A DNA stretch of 64,000 nt from Ensifer sp. IC3342 (GTDB taxonomy: Bacteria > Pseudomonadota > Alphaproteobacteria > Rhizobiales > Rhizobiaceae): contig NZ_JADYVE010000009.1 in assembly GCF_020193655.1 (NCBI RefSeq), positions 163,447 to 227,446 of the forward strand. The letters are read 5' to 3'. The translations under genes and the position numbers were made by a program. The notes below the pieces were generated by a model. That model made no database searches. It saw only the letters and a program-made list of their open reading frames with translations, and was not told where the DNA came from. This document shows, piece after piece, positions 1 to 8,887 of the stretch; the first letter of the stretch is position 1, and each line of letters opens with the position of its first letter.

Positions 1-17
1 TGTGATTCACTAATCGT

Positions 18-887
18 ATGCTCCACATGTTGCCGCTCTCCGCCATCCGCATCTTCGAATCAGCCGCGCGCCTGGGCTCCTTCCGTGCGGCGGCGGAAGA
101 GCTCAACCTTTCCCCGAGCGCCATCAGCCATGCGATCGCGCGACTGGAAAGGGACTTGGGGGTGTCCCTGTTCGAGCGGACGACGCGCAGCGTGACCTTG
201 ACGCTGGCCGGTCAGACCCTGCTCAACCATGCCTCGAATGCCTTCGAGGAACTGCGGCGGGGTATTGAGCTGGTTTCATCGAAGAGCGCCCAACTGCTGC
301 GCCTGCATTGTGCGCCAAGCTTTGCGGCGCAGGTCCTCTCGCCGCGCCTTCCGAACTTCCTGAAAGAAAATCCAGGCGTCGAGGTGAAGGTCGCCGCCAG
401 CACGACCTATGCCCGTTTCGTTGACGGCCTTTACGACGCAGACGTCGTTTATGGCGAGCCGCTCAATCGAGAGGACCTGATCGTCGTGCCGCTTGGCGAG
501 GAGATCGTTTCGCCAATGTGCTCACCGGAGATGGCTAGCCGGATCCGCTCACCGCGCGATCTGTTGCGGCTCCCGCTCATTCGAAGCGACCTCAAGCGGA
601 TCCAGTGGATCGACTGGTTCGAGGCGAACAGCCTTGGGCCGCCGCCTCCGCCGTCGATGAGCTTCGATCGGAGCTTTCTCGCCGTAGACGCCGCCGTCAA
701 CGGCCTCGGAATCGCACTCGAGTCGGATCTACTGGCGCGCCGGGAGCTGCAGAGCGGCAAGTTGATCCGCCCGTTCCATGGCGTGTGTCGCGATAACCGG
801 TATATCGGCCACTACGTCGCCTACCCGAAATCCGGCAGCCAAAGGCGTCTCGCTCGTGTCTTCGCCGACTGGTTGACCAAGCAATAG
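18..887 (+). CDS. LysR-family transcriptional regulator
   Basis: This 289-residue protein has the standard LysR layout. The N-terminal winged helix-turn-helix (about residues 5-64) reads as the GcvA/AmpR-like subgroup, with RAAAEELNLSPSAISHAI and LFERTTRSVTLT. An effector-binding domain of the periplasmic-binding-protein fold fills about residues 90-287, and the length is typical for the family. It would act in the cytoplasm as a DNA-binding activator or repressor answering a small effector that I cannot name. ATG at 18 and ATG at 27 are both possible starts; only 17 upstream bases are in the window, so its target promoter cannot be seen. The gene converges with the minus-strand tautomerase/GntR pair. 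Confidence 0.9.
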   Translation: MLHMLPLSAIRIFESAARLGSFRAAAEELNLSPSAISHAIARLERDLGVSLFERTTRSVTLTLAGQTLLNHASNAFEELRRGIELVSSKSAQLLRLHCAPSFAAQVLSPRLPNFLKENPGVEVKVAASTTYARFVDGLYDADVVYGEPLNREDLIVVPLGEEIVSPMCSPEMASRIRSPRDLLRLPLIRSDLKRIQWIDWFEANSLGPPPPPSMSFDRSFLAVDAAVNGLGIALESDLLARRELQSGKLIRPFHGVCRDNRYIGHYVAYPKSGSQRRLARVFADWLTKQ

Positions 888-1019
888 GACTCCAATCCAA
901 ACTCGGCGCCGTTCGCGCGTTCAACGACCTCTCTTCGGTTACGAATCTACAGAGCGGCAGACTGGAGATTCACACGGCGATGTGCATGACTACACGTTAC
1001 TTGATTAACTTGAGGCTCT

Positions 1020-1409
1020 TTACAAATCGCCCTCCAGAAACTGCGCTCTACCAAGGCCGAATGACCAATCTTCATCCGTATTTTCTACAAAGGAAATCAT
1101 GAGGTCTGACGGTGGAATGGCGCATTCGCTGGCGAGTTCGTGGCAGAGATTCTCATAGAATGCGATCTTGTCTGCTTTTGATCGAGGCCGTGACACCACT
1201 TCCAGGAGAACAAAATTTTCCGTACGTTCAAAGCCGAGGCCCGTATCAAGCGCCCGGAACCGAGACGGCTCATATTCCGTGACAATTTGATAACGGTCCT
1301 GCTCTGGCACTCGAAATGATCGCAGCATTACGCGGTGAGTGGTCTCTAGCAGACGATCGACTTCATCATCAGTGCGGCCCTTCAGCAGATGAAATTTCAA
1401 AAGCGGCAA
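1020..1409 (-). CDS. Tautomerase family protein
   Basis: The 129-residue protein begins Met-Pro-Leu-Leu-Lys. Removing Met would expose the N-terminal Pro that acts as catalytic base in the tautomerase (4-oxalocrotonate tautomerase/cis-CaaD) superfamily. At 129 residues it fits the longer, double beta-alpha-beta type (Tautomerase_2-like) rather than the 60-residue 4-OT type; the segments DEVDRLLETTHRVM and SKADKIAFYENLCHEL look like its two helices. It lies 28 bp downstream of the GntR gene on the same strand, so the two are probably co-transcribed. The substrate is unknown; the context suggests an enol/keto isomerisation in the pathway served by the divergent aldolase and transporter genes. 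Confidence 0.8.
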   Translation of the reverse strand: MPLLKFHLLKGRTDDEVDRLLETTHRVMLRSFRVPEQDRYQIVTEYEPSRFRALDTGLGFERTENFVLLEVVSRPRSKADKIAFYENLCHELASECAIPPSDLMISFVENTDEDWSFGLGRAQFLEGDL

Positions 1410-1437
1410 GATCGGCCTCCTTCTCTCATTGGGAAAC

Positions 1438-2253
1438 TCACGAACGTCCGGGCGGCAACTTGAATGGCGTGGTCATCATTTCAGAGTCGAGGATAAGCCG
1501 CCCGTCCAATTGTCCATTCAAGCGCTCGACGAAGCTGGACGCTTCGTCCATGTGCGCGCGCATGAGGTGACGGACTCTTTCGGCGTCCCTCTTTCGAGCC
1601 GCCTCGAGTATGTTCGTGTGGCATCTGGCATTGGCGCATCCGAATTCCGCATGCTCTTCAGGCGGCGTGTGGGTGCTAAAGACGACCAGGCGTCGGAGCA
1701 TTTCATTGATTGTCTGACAGAGGAAGCGCAAGAACGGGTCCGGATTGGCGGAAGCAAGGATGTCGTGGAAGTCGAGGTCCGCCTGTCTTTGATACACGAG
1801 CCGCGTTTCGTCACGAGAGGTAGGCTGGCAATTCTCAATGTTCTCTTCCAAAGCACGGAAATGCTTTTCGGTAAGATGTGGGACAGCGCCCGCGGCGAGC
1901 TCAGGCTCAAGCAAACGTCTGGCGGCGTAAATGTCTTTCATCGTCACGTCTTGGAAGAACAGGTAGTTCTGCAAGAAAAGCAGAGTCCGCTCCAAGGGAA
2001 CCTCGACGATGGTTGCTCCGCCGGTCGGACCGGTGCTGATTGTTATCAAACCTTGCACCTCGAGTGACTTTAGCGCCTCGCGAATGGTGCTCTTGCTCAC
2101 GCCGAACAGTTTCTGCAGTTCCTTCTCCATCGGAAGCTTGTCGCCTGGCCTCAGCTCGCGCTGTGTGACAAGCCGCTTGATATCCTCAGCGACTAGGTCT
2201 GCCCGTTTTTGCTGCCTCACCCGAGGCGTCTGTGACCTAACGGCATGTTCCAT
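1438..2253 (-). CDS. GntR-family (FadR subfamily, FCD domain) regulator
   Basis: The 271-residue protein has an N-terminal GntR winged helix (about residues 20-88, with LRPGDKLPMEKELQKLFGVSKSTIREALKSLE). A helical FCD ligand-binding domain follows (about 105-245, with ARRLLEPELAAGAV, DLDFHDILA and MRAHMD), containing the acidic and histidine positions typical of metal- or acid-binding FadR relatives. It is transcribed divergently from the aldolase gene at 2381, and a perfect palindrome lies in the gap. I infer that it represses the aldolase-transporter operon, and probably itself, until a pathway intermediate binds. The tautomerase gene follows 28 bp downstream. Confidence 0.9.
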   Translation of the reverse strand: MEHAVRSQTPRVRQQKRADLVAEDIKRLVTQRELRPGDKLPMEKELQKLFGVSKSTIREALKSLEVQGLITISTGPTGGATIVEVPLERTLLFLQNYLFFQDVTMKDIYAARRLLEPELAAGAVPHLTEKHFRALEENIENCQPTSRDETRLVYQRQADLDFHDILASANPDPFLRFLCQTINEMLRRLVVFSTHTPPEEHAEFGCANARCHTNILEAARKRDAERVRHLMRAHMDEASSFVERLNGQLDGRLILDSEMMTTPFKLPPGRS

Positions 2254-2337
2254 GGTGCGTCCTCTCTATGTTCCCCCTCCATATCATCCGTAGCCGCGTC
2301 TTGGAATCCGTTTATCGCTATGGATTGCATAATACGG

Positions 2338-2351
2338 TTTATCATGATAAA
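2338..2351. promoter_or_regulatory. Candidate GntR operator palindrome
   Basis: TTTATCATGATAAA is a perfect 14-bp inverted repeat in the 127-bp gap between the divergent GntR gene and the aldolase gene. A CATAAT -10-like hexamer lies just upstream at 2328-2333, and related half-sites (TTTATC at 2311, GATAAA at 2355) flank it. Its position 30 bp before the aldolase start fits a repressor operator. Binding by the adjacent regulator is inference. Confidence 0.5.
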
Positions 2352-2380
2352 TACGATAAAAAGTATGCAGGGGAACGAAT

Positions 2381-3337
2381 ATGATTGCAGTACCCACCGG
2401 CATATGGGCAGCCATACCGACGCCGTTTTCACCGTCTCTCGAGTTGGACGAGCCTGGCCTGCGTCACAACGCCCGGCACTACATTGGCCTTGGCTTGCGT
2501 GGCGTCTTTTGCAACGGGCTGATCGGTGAGGTCTGGGCCATGACGCCCGCCGAACGAAAAAGAGTAGTAGAAGTCCTCGTCGAGGAAGGCCGAGGAAAGC
2601 TCGGCGTATCGACAGTTATCTCGGCCAGTTCGATCCATGAAACGCTTGAGCTCGGGGCTCACGCAAGAGAAGCAGGCGTGGACCACGCCGTGATCATGGT
2701 TCCGACGTCCGGCCCCAGGTCCCGCGAGCAGCAATTCGAATATGTGAAATTGATCTGCGATAGGCTTGATATGCCGATCGTGATCTTCAATGCAGCAGGG
2801 GCGACAGGAAGCCCGTTATCGCCGGAGCTCTTCTCTGACATCTGCACTTTGCCTCAGATCGTCATGCTCAAGACGACCGCATATGATTACAATACCGCCC
2901 TTCGAAAGGCCGCCCACGGCAAGGTGGTCGTTTCCGACCCGCTGGAAGAGCACTTTCTCGAAAACCGGCTGCAGAGCCAGCAGCCTATTCTTTATGCCGA
3001 TCCCGAGCCGTACCTCTACCAGTTTCCGGGAATTTGCCCAGTAGCAGACTATGTCGCACAACTCGACCGCGGAGAGAACGATGCCGCCCGCGCAGCCCGC
3101 GAAAGACTCGAACCGCTGCGGCGTGCCTTCAACAAATGGGTGATGAAACCATTGATCGAAGGCCACATGCCGAATGCCGCCGTCAAGCGCTGGTCTGAGA
3201 TGATGGGAATGGCGGGCGGAGCCGTGAGAGCGCCGATACGGCCGCTCGGCTCAATCGAAAAGCAGGCGCTTGAACATGACGTGCGGATCGCCTTCGAACA
3301 ATCCGGCCTCCCAAATCCGGAGGTCGTCAACGCGTAA
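2381..3337 (+). CDS. Dihydrodipicolinate synthase-family aldolase/lyase
   Basis: The 318-residue protein is a (beta/alpha)8 member of the DapA/NanA class I aldolase family. It starts with IPTPF and has a Schiff-base lysine candidate at K164 (MLKTTAYDY). The usual catalytic Tyr of the YNxP motif is replaced: the equivalent segment near 135-139 reads IFNAAG. It is therefore unlikely to be a true dihydrodipicolinate synthase and more likely acts on another 2-oxo acid. A purine-rich AGGGGA precedes the ATG. It is the first gene of an operon with the BMP-type transporter, 33 bp before the binding-protein gene, so the likely role is cleaving or dehydrating something derived from the imported compound. 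Confidence 0.85.
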   Translation: MIAVPTGIWAAIPTPFSPSLELDEPGLRHNARHYIGLGLRGVFCNGLIGEVWAMTPAERKRVVEVLVEEGRGKLGVSTVISASSIHETLELGAHAREAGVDHAVIMVPTSGPRSREQQFEYVKLICDRLDMPIVIFNAAGATGSPLSPELFSDICTLPQIVMLKTTAYDYNTALRKAAHGKVVVSDPLEEHFLENRLQSQQPILYADPEPYLYQFPGICPVADYVAQLDRGENDAARAARERLEPLRRAFNKWVMKPLIEGHMPNAAVKRWSEMMGMAGGAVRAPIRPLGSIEKQALEHDVRIAFEQSGLPNPEVVNA

Positions 3338-3370
3338 GTCAGTGTAAACCAAGCAACAAGGGGAACTAGA

Positions 3371-4486
3371 ATGAATAAGACCTTTGCAATAAACCGCCGC
3401 TCAGTCTTGAAGCTAATGGGAGCTGCGTGTGCGGTGCCCTATGGCATGGGCAGAGCATTCGCACAGGAAGCGAAGCCTCTCACCGTCGGCGTAGTCTACC
3501 CCGGTTCGAAAGAAGACTACGGCTATAACAAGTCGCATGCCTCAGCCGCAGCCCAATTGAAGGCTCTGCCGGGGGTCACTGTCATCGAGGAGGAGCGTGT
3601 TCCTGAGACGGTCGCGGTGCAACGAACCATGGAGGGTATGATCCAGCAGGACGGCGCCAACCTGATCATCGCGACGTCATTTGGCTATTTCAAACCTCAC
3701 GTGCAGCAGATCGCTGCGAAATATCCCAACGTCATGTTTGCGCATTGCGGCGGTGTGTGGGACGAAACGATGCCAACAAACATCGGCACCTTCTATGCCT
3801 ACATTTATAGTGCGCAGTATGTTTCAGGCATCGTTGCGGCTCATATGACCAAGACGAAGAAGCTGGGAGTCGTTGCGGCCAAGCCTACGCCGAACCTTAT
3901 CCGCAGCATCAACGCTTTCGCGATTGCGGCGCGCTCCGTCGATCCGAGCATCACAGTCCAGGTCATCTTCACCGGTGATTGGGTTCTACCCGTGCGCGAG
4001 GCCGAGTCGACCAATTCCTTGGTTGACCAGGGCGCCGACGTCATTGCCTGCCAGGTCGACAGCCCCAAAGTGGTTGTGGAGACGGCTGAGAAGCGTGGCG
4101 TATACTCCTGCGGGTATCATTCCAGCCAGGCCGACATCGCGCCGAAGGGTTTCCTGACGGGCGCAGAGTGGAACTGGTTTACGCCCTACAGCAATTTCGT
4201 CGATGCTGCCCGGAACGGCAAGCCTCCCGTTCACTATCTTCGCGGCGGTTTCGCCGAGAATTTCATCAAGAACACGCCGTTCGGCTCGGCAGTAACCGCT
4301 GATGCTCGCGCGGCGGCCGAAAAGGCCCAAGCCGCTCTCGTATCCCGAAATCTATCGATTTATGCTGGTCCGTTGAAAGACAACAACGGCAACGTGGTGA
4401 TTCCGCAAGGAACGAGCCTTGCCGAGAACGATCATCGACTGGACAAGATTGACTATCTGGTCGACGGCGTGATCGGTCAGAAGTGA
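3371..4486 (+). CDS. BMP-family ABC transporter substrate-binding protein
   Basis: The 371-residue periplasmic binding protein carries a twin-arginine signal (NRRSVLKLMG, then cleavage near AFAQEA), so it is probably Tat-exported. The body has the BMP/PnrA pattern: VGVVYPGSKEDYGYNKSH at the N-terminus, then LIIATSFGYF, KKLGVVAAKP, NSLVDQGADVIACQVDSP and a C-terminal FAENFIKNTPFG segment. BMP proteins usually bind nucleosides or purine-like ligands; the actual substrate here is unknown. AAGGGGAAC is a good ribosome-binding site. The gene lies directly before two permeases and the ATPase, completing an importer. Confidence 0.9.
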   Translation: MNKTFAINRRSVLKLMGAACAVPYGMGRAFAQEAKPLTVGVVYPGSKEDYGYNKSHASAAAQLKALPGVTVIEEERVPETVAVQRTMEGMIQQDGANLIIATSFGYFKPHVQQIAAKYPNVMFAHCGGVWDETMPTNIGTFYAYIYSAQYVSGIVAAHMTKTKKLGVVAAKPTPNLIRSINAFAIAARSVDPSITVQVIFTGDWVLPVREAESTNSLVDQGADVIACQVDSPKVVVETAEKRGVYSCGYHSSQADIAPKGFLTGAEWNWFTPYSNFVDAARNGKPPVHYLRGGFAENFIKNTPFGSAVTADARAAAEKAQAALVSRNLSIYAGPLKDNNGNVVIPQGTSLAENDHRLDKIDYLVDGVIGQK

Positions 4487-4497
4487 GGTCGGTCCCC

Positions 4498-5574
4498 ATG
4501 GTCGACTTAACTCGAGCGCTGACGGCAGTGCCAGCACGAAAATGGCATCCAAACTACGTAGCAGTGACGGCCCCCCTCGGGGCTGTCATCGTTGCCTCGA
4601 TCGTCTTTGCGATGTTTGTCGGACTCTACGGTTTTGACCCCTTGAAGGTCTTTACCTTCATCCTCGAAGGAGGGTTCGGCAGCGGTTTCGCCTGGCAGGA
4701 CACCCTTTCCCGTGCAGCTCCGCTCATTCTCGTGGGGCTTGCGGTGGTGATACCGGCACAAGCCGGTATGGTCATCATCGGTGGGGAGGGAGCCCTGGTT
4801 CTCGGAGGGCTTGCGGCCGCCGTCATCACCCTGCCGTTCATAGGTGCTCCACCACTTCCAATGCAGCTCATGATGATCTCAGCAGGATGCATTGTCGGAG
4901 CCATCTGGTTTGGACTTGTGGGTCTTCTGCGGCAATGGCGCGGCCTCAACGAAACCATAACGAGCCTCCTCCTTGTTTACATTGGTCTTGCAATCTTCAA
5001 TCAACTCGTTGAGGGCGTGCTTCGCGATCCGGCCAGTCTCGACAAGCCGTCAACGCATCCGATCGACGCAAGCTATATGTTGCCGACTATACCCGGTACC
5101 TACATTCACATCGGACTGCTGATTGCCACGTTCATGGCCGTTATCGCCTTCGTTGTCATTCGCTTTACGAAATGGGGCTTCGCTCTTCGTGTGGTTGGCG
5201 GCAGCGAGCGGGTTGCCCGGATGATCGGTCTGCGGGTCAACCGTTGGGTCATCGGGGCGGCCGCAGCAGGTGGCGCAATGGCGGGCTTGGCTGGCGCGAT
5301 CGAGGTGGCAGCCGTGCAAGGCACAGCCAATTCCTCGCTACACGTGGGCTATGGCTTCAGTGGCATTCTGGTGGCCTTTCTCTCACGCCATTACCCCCTG
5401 GCTGTCATTCCAGTGTCGATATTGATCGGCGGCATTCAGGCCAGCGGCAGTCTCCTTCAGCGCCGCCTTGGCTTGCCCGACGCCACAGTGCTGGTCTTCC
5501 AAGGCATTATCTTCGTTTGCGTTCTGCTGGGCGACGCCATGACCCGTAAACTCAGCGATAGCGGAAGGAGCTGA
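4498..5574 (+). CDS. ABC transporter permease (BMP-type importer)
   Basis: This is an integral membrane permease of the branched/ribose type (BPD_transp_2), with about eight to ten hydrophobic helices across roughly 358 residues. The family loop near SERVARMIGLRVNRWVIGAAAAGGAMAGLAG is visible. The reading frame is open from a GTG at 4483 that overlaps the preceding stop, but ATG 4498 sits 9 bp after GAGG and is the better start. It probably pairs with the next permease to form the channel of the importer. GGAG precedes the following ATG, which begins 3 bp after this stop. Confidence 0.88.
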   Translation: MVDLTRALTAVPARKWHPNYVAVTAPLGAVIVASIVFAMFVGLYGFDPLKVFTFILEGGFGSGFAWQDTLSRAAPLILVGLAVVIPAQAGMVIIGGEGALVLGGLAAAVITLPFIGAPPLPMQLMMISAGCIVGAIWFGLVGLLRQWRGLNETITSLLLVYIGLAIFNQLVEGVLRDPASLDKPSTHPIDASYMLPTIPGTYIHIGLLIATFMAVIAFVVIRFTKWGFALRVVGGSERVARMIGLRVNRWVIGAAAAGGAMAGLAGAIEVAAVQGTANSSLHVGYGFSGILVAFLSRHYPLAVIPVSILIGGIQASGSLLQRRLGLPDATVLVFQGIIFVCVLLGDAMTRKLSDSGRS

Positions 5575-5577
5575 CCC

Positions 5578-6504
5578 ATGGACACGACCTCACTCGGCTG
5601 GACCGTTTTGCCGCTCGCTATCCTTGCAGGTGCGATCCGCGTCTCGACTCCGTTTATTTTCGTCAGTCTCGGCGAGAGCATCACCGAGAAGTCCGGCCGC
5701 ATCAATCTCGGTCTTGAAGGTAACCTCGTTCTCGGAGCGATGTCGGCCTACGCTGTCTCGTTCCTTACCGGTTCGCCGTGGGCTGGTGTTCTCGCCGCAG
5801 GCGCGGTGGGCATGCTCTTTGGCACACTTCATGGTCTCCTTTGTAGCGTACGGCGGGTGAACGACACGGCGATCGGTATCAGTCTCATGGTCCTTGGAAC
5901 CGGATTGGCGTTTTTTTGGGGAAAGCCGTTCATCGAACCGAAGGCTCCGTCACTGCCGACAATTCCCCTGGGATTTTGGAGCGATGTGCCTCAGATTCAG
6001 TCGGCTCTCGACGTAAACGTGCTCTTTTTTGTTGGAGTGGTGCTGGCGTTCGTGCTGCGCCTCTTTTTCAACCGAACCGGTTGGGGCCTCATGCTGCGGA
6101 CTGTCGGAGACAGCGAAGACGCCGGGCGAGCCTTGGGTTTTCCGGTTCTGAAAGTACGGATCCTTGCCACGAGCGTCGGCGGATTTCTCGCGGGCGTGGG
6201 CGGCAGCTTCCTGTCCCTCTCTTATCCCGGCAGTTGGAGCGAAGGCCTGTCCAGTGGGCAGGGCATCATGGCGGTGGCGTTGGTGATTTTTGCCAGATGG
6301 GATCCGGTCAGGGCGCTCTGGGCGTCGCTCCTTTTTGGAGGCGCCGGCGCAATCGGCCCTGCTTTGCAGGGAATGGGCATTACCGGTTTCTACTACCTTT
6401 TCAACGCGGCCCCATACGTCCTGACGTTGGCGATTATGATGGTGTCAACCTCACGGGCTCAAACGTTCAGTGACGCACCCGGTGAACTCAGCCTGCACCG
6501 ATAA
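5578..6504 (+). CDS. ABC transporter permease (BMP-type importer)
   Basis: The 308-residue membrane protein is the second permease of the importer. It shows the conserved N-terminal segment ESITEKSGRINLGLEGN typical of the YufQ/nucleoside-type permeases, repeated hydrophobic helices, and the loop GWGLMLRTVGDSEDAGRALGF that contacts the ATPase. It starts 3 bp after the first permease, with AAGGAG upstream of the ATG, so translation is coupled. It is followed 18 bp later by the ATPase gene. Confidence 0.9.
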   Translation: MDTTSLGWTVLPLAILAGAIRVSTPFIFVSLGESITEKSGRINLGLEGNLVLGAMSAYAVSFLTGSPWAGVLAAGAVGMLFGTLHGLLCSVRRVNDTAIGISLMVLGTGLAFFWGKPFIEPKAPSLPTIPLGFWSDVPQIQSALDVNVLFFVGVVLAFVLRLFFNRTGWGLMLRTVGDSEDAGRALGFPVLKVRILATSVGGFLAGVGGSFLSLSYPGSWSEGLSSGQGIMAVALVIFARWDPVRALWASLLFGGAGAIGPALQGMGITGFYYLFNAAPYVLTLAIMMVSTSRAQTFSDAPGELSLHR

Positions 6505-6522
6505 GAGCGAAGGAAAACCAAC

Positions 6523-8037
6523 ATGAATGCGATCAGTTTGGACCTCGTGAACATGACCAAGCGGTTCGGGGCGCTCACGGCACTCGACGGTGTTTGCCTT
6601 TCCGTCAGGGCCGGAAGCGTCCACGCGTTGCTGGGCGAGAATGGTGCGGGCAAGAGTACGCTCGTCAAATGCCTTGTCGGTTTTTATCAGCCAGACGAAG
6701 GTTCGGTCTTGGTTGATGGTCGAGGAGCCAATATCGCAACGCCAAAAGACGCGGATGCCTTGGGGATAGGCATGGTGTACCAGCATTTTACCCTAGTTCC
6801 GTCCATGACCGTTGCCGAAAATCTCGTAGTGAGCGAAGCGCGGTTGCCAGGCTTGATCGATTGGCACTCGACCGGCGATCGGTTGCAGGCGCTGATGAAG
6901 GCGATGCCTTTCCACGTCCCTCTCAACGTGCGTGTGTCCCAATTATCTGCCGGTGAGAAGCAGAAAGCCGAGTTGGTCAAGCAGCTCTACCTCGGTCGCC
7001 GTCTCCTGATCCTGGACGAGCCCACCTCCGTTTTGACGCCTGATGAGGCGAAGGAGGTTCTGGGCTTCGTGCGGCATCTCACCGGGACCGGAGAACTCAG
7101 CGCCATTCTCATCACACACAAGTTCGAAGAAGTGACCCGCTATGCCGACGACGCGACGATTTTGCGTAAGGGGCTGGCGGTCCATACGGGCCGCGTGGCG
7201 GAAATGACCACTGCGGAGATGGCGGAGGCGATGATCGGCCATGCATTGGAGAAGAAGAGCGCCAAGGCTCGGGTTCCAACGCATTCCGAAGCGCTTTTGT
7301 CAATCCAACATTTGTCCGCGCTGGGGGATATCGGCTTGCCCGCCGTCAAGGATGTCTCTCTTGATGTGGGAAGATGCGAGATCGTCGGTGTCGCCGGAGT
7401 ATCCGGGAATGGCCAGAAGGAATTGGTCGAGGCCCTGATGGGGCAGCGAGATCGCTCGGGCGTTGTCAAGGTATGCGGCAGAGCCTTCCATGGAACCCGG
7501 AGAGAAATCGCCGATCTCGGAGTCTACGGCCTCCCGCAAGAGCCCTTGAAGAATGCCTGTGTTCCACGCATGTCGCTTCAGGAGAATATGGCGCTTCGAA
7601 ACTTCGACAGACCGCCGGTCGCCGTGGGGCAGTTCATCAGCGGCAAGGCAATGGCAGAGCAGGCGCGGAGTTTCGTTCAGCAATTCCGAGTGAAGGCAGC
7701 AGGTCTCCACGCCGAGATGAATACGTTGTCAGGCGGCAACGTGCAACGCGCCGTACTCGCACGCGAGCTGACAAATGACGTGCAGGTTCTCATTGCCTCT
7801 AACCCCACCTTTGGGCTGGATTTCAATGCCTGCGAGGAGACACGCGAAAGGATTGTCAACACCCGCAACAACGGCGCTGCCGTCCTCCTGCTTTCCGAAG
7901 ATCTTGACGAGCTGTTTGATATTGCCGACCGCATAGTTGTCATGAGCGAAGGCCGGTTTGTTTACGAGGTCGACGTCAAAGCAGCGGAAAAACGGACCGT
8001 TGGCCGGCATATGGCCGGTGCAGCAACGTCGGGATGA
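6523..8037 (+). CDS. ABC transporter ATP-binding protein, two fused ATPase domains
   Basis: The 504-residue protein has two nucleotide-binding domains in tandem, as in sugar and nucleoside importers. The first (about 1-245) has Walker A GENGAGKST, Q-loop YQHFTLVP, signature LSAGEKQK and Walker B LLILDEPT. The second (about 260-500) has the degenerate Walker A typical of this class (GVSGNGQKEL) and signature LSGGNVQR, followed by VLIASNPTFGLD. It would power uptake through the two permeases. It is the last gene of the operon; a weak hairpin follows at 8116. Confidence 0.92.
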   Translation: MNAISLDLVNMTKRFGALTALDGVCLSVRAGSVHALLGENGAGKSTLVKCLVGFYQPDEGSVLVDGRGANIATPKDADALGIGMVYQHFTLVPSMTVAENLVVSEARLPGLIDWHSTGDRLQALMKAMPFHVPLNVRVSQLSAGEKQKAELVKQLYLGRRLLILDEPTSVLTPDEAKEVLGFVRHLTGTGELSAILITHKFEEVTRYADDATILRKGLAVHTGRVAEMTTAEMAEAMIGHALEKKSAKARVPTHSEALLSIQHLSALGDIGLPAVKDVSLDVGRCEIVGVAGVSGNGQKELVEALMGQRDRSGVVKVCGRAFHGTRREIADLGVYGLPQEPLKNACVPRMSLQENMALRNFDRPPVAVGQFISGKAMAEQARSFVQQFRVKAAGLHAEMNTLSGGNVQRAVLARELTNDVQVLIASNPTFGLDFNACEETRERIVNTRNNGAAVLLLSEDLDELFDIADRIVVMSEGRFVYEVDVKAAEKRTVGRHMAGAATSG

Positions 8038-8115
8038 GCGCGACAGACTGCAGCCGGTATCTCACGCGTTTTCATGTCTCTTCAGTCCGGTGACGTGACT
8101 TCAACGGGCACGCCC

Positions 8116-8132
8116 CCGAGCGTCGGGCTCGG
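8116..8132. terminator. Weak hairpin after the transporter operon
   Basis: CCGAGC and GCTCGG form a perfect 6-bp stem around a 5-base loop, about 80 bp after the ATPase stop. There is no T-tract, so an intrinsic terminator is doubtful. Confidence 0.2.
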
Positions 8133-8240
8133 ACAGAAGCCGCCTGTTTTCACTGGATCCGACGGAAAAGCTCTCCGCCCATGGCGCCGTAGCAGGGATC
8201 AAAGTACATCATATCGGAAATCTGTTGGTATCGCAGGAGG

Positions 8241-8886
8241 TCACCTGGGGTGCCTTCTGTGAGACGGACTCAATGCAGGCCAGCGCAATGTTCCATTGCG
8301 CGCGTCCATACCGGTCGGTCCTTCGGTGATCTCGCCGCGAGGAACGGCTGTTACGAAGGACGCGAGCTGCACTGTGTAACCTTGGACGAAATGGTCGGTA
8401 TCGCGACGCCAGGCCTCGCTCGTTACGCCGTTCTTGTCGAACAGGGTCATGCTTGAACGACGGACGTCACCCATGGTCACCATGCCGCCGGAGCCGAAGG
8501 CCTCGCCGCGGGTCTCGTAGCCGTAAATCGCGAAGAAATTCGCTTCCGCGACAGCGATCGATCCGTTGTCAAAGCGGATCGTGACGACCGCGGTGTCGTG
8601 GAAGCGCTTGTCGGCGAAATCCGGACGAACCAGCGCGTCGGCAACGGCCGTAACCTCGACCGGCTTGGCATTCGGGTTCAGCCAAAGCAGCGCGTCGAAA
8701 TCGTGGATCAGCGTTTCGTAGAAGATCGTCCGGAATCCCGGCAGGGTCGGCACCAAAGGGACCGGGATCGCGGGTGAGCGACCGGAGCAACTGAGGGGTG
8801 CCGATCTTCCCGCCATCGAACACAGCACGTCCCGAGGCCATCATCTCTCGAGTACTGCGAGCGCCCTGCCGCTCAAAGAAATCCAT
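8241..8886 (-). pseudogene. Gfo/Idh/MocA-family oxidoreductase remnant
   Basis: Two minus-strand frames together encode the C-terminal substrate-binding half of a Gfo/Idh/MocA (inositol-2-dehydrogenase-like) NAD(P)-dependent oxidoreductase. The upstream frame reads MASGRAVFDGGKIGTPQLLR then LTRDPGPFGADP. After a shift near 8730 the other frame continues with ETLIHDFDALLWLNP, DTAVVTIRFDNGSIAVAEAN, GEAFGSGGMVTMGD and WRRDTDHFVQGY. The N-terminal Rossmann domain is absent and the C-terminus is out of frame after GMDARNG. It is plainly a truncated, frameshifted pseudogene, perhaps once the enzyme working downstream of the adjacent importer. Confidence 0.8.
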
Positions 8887-8887
8887 C

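Noticed and set aside
1429..2067. Plus-strand frame of 212 codons
   Set aside because: Opposite the GntR regulator, which has unmistakable HTH and FCD segments.
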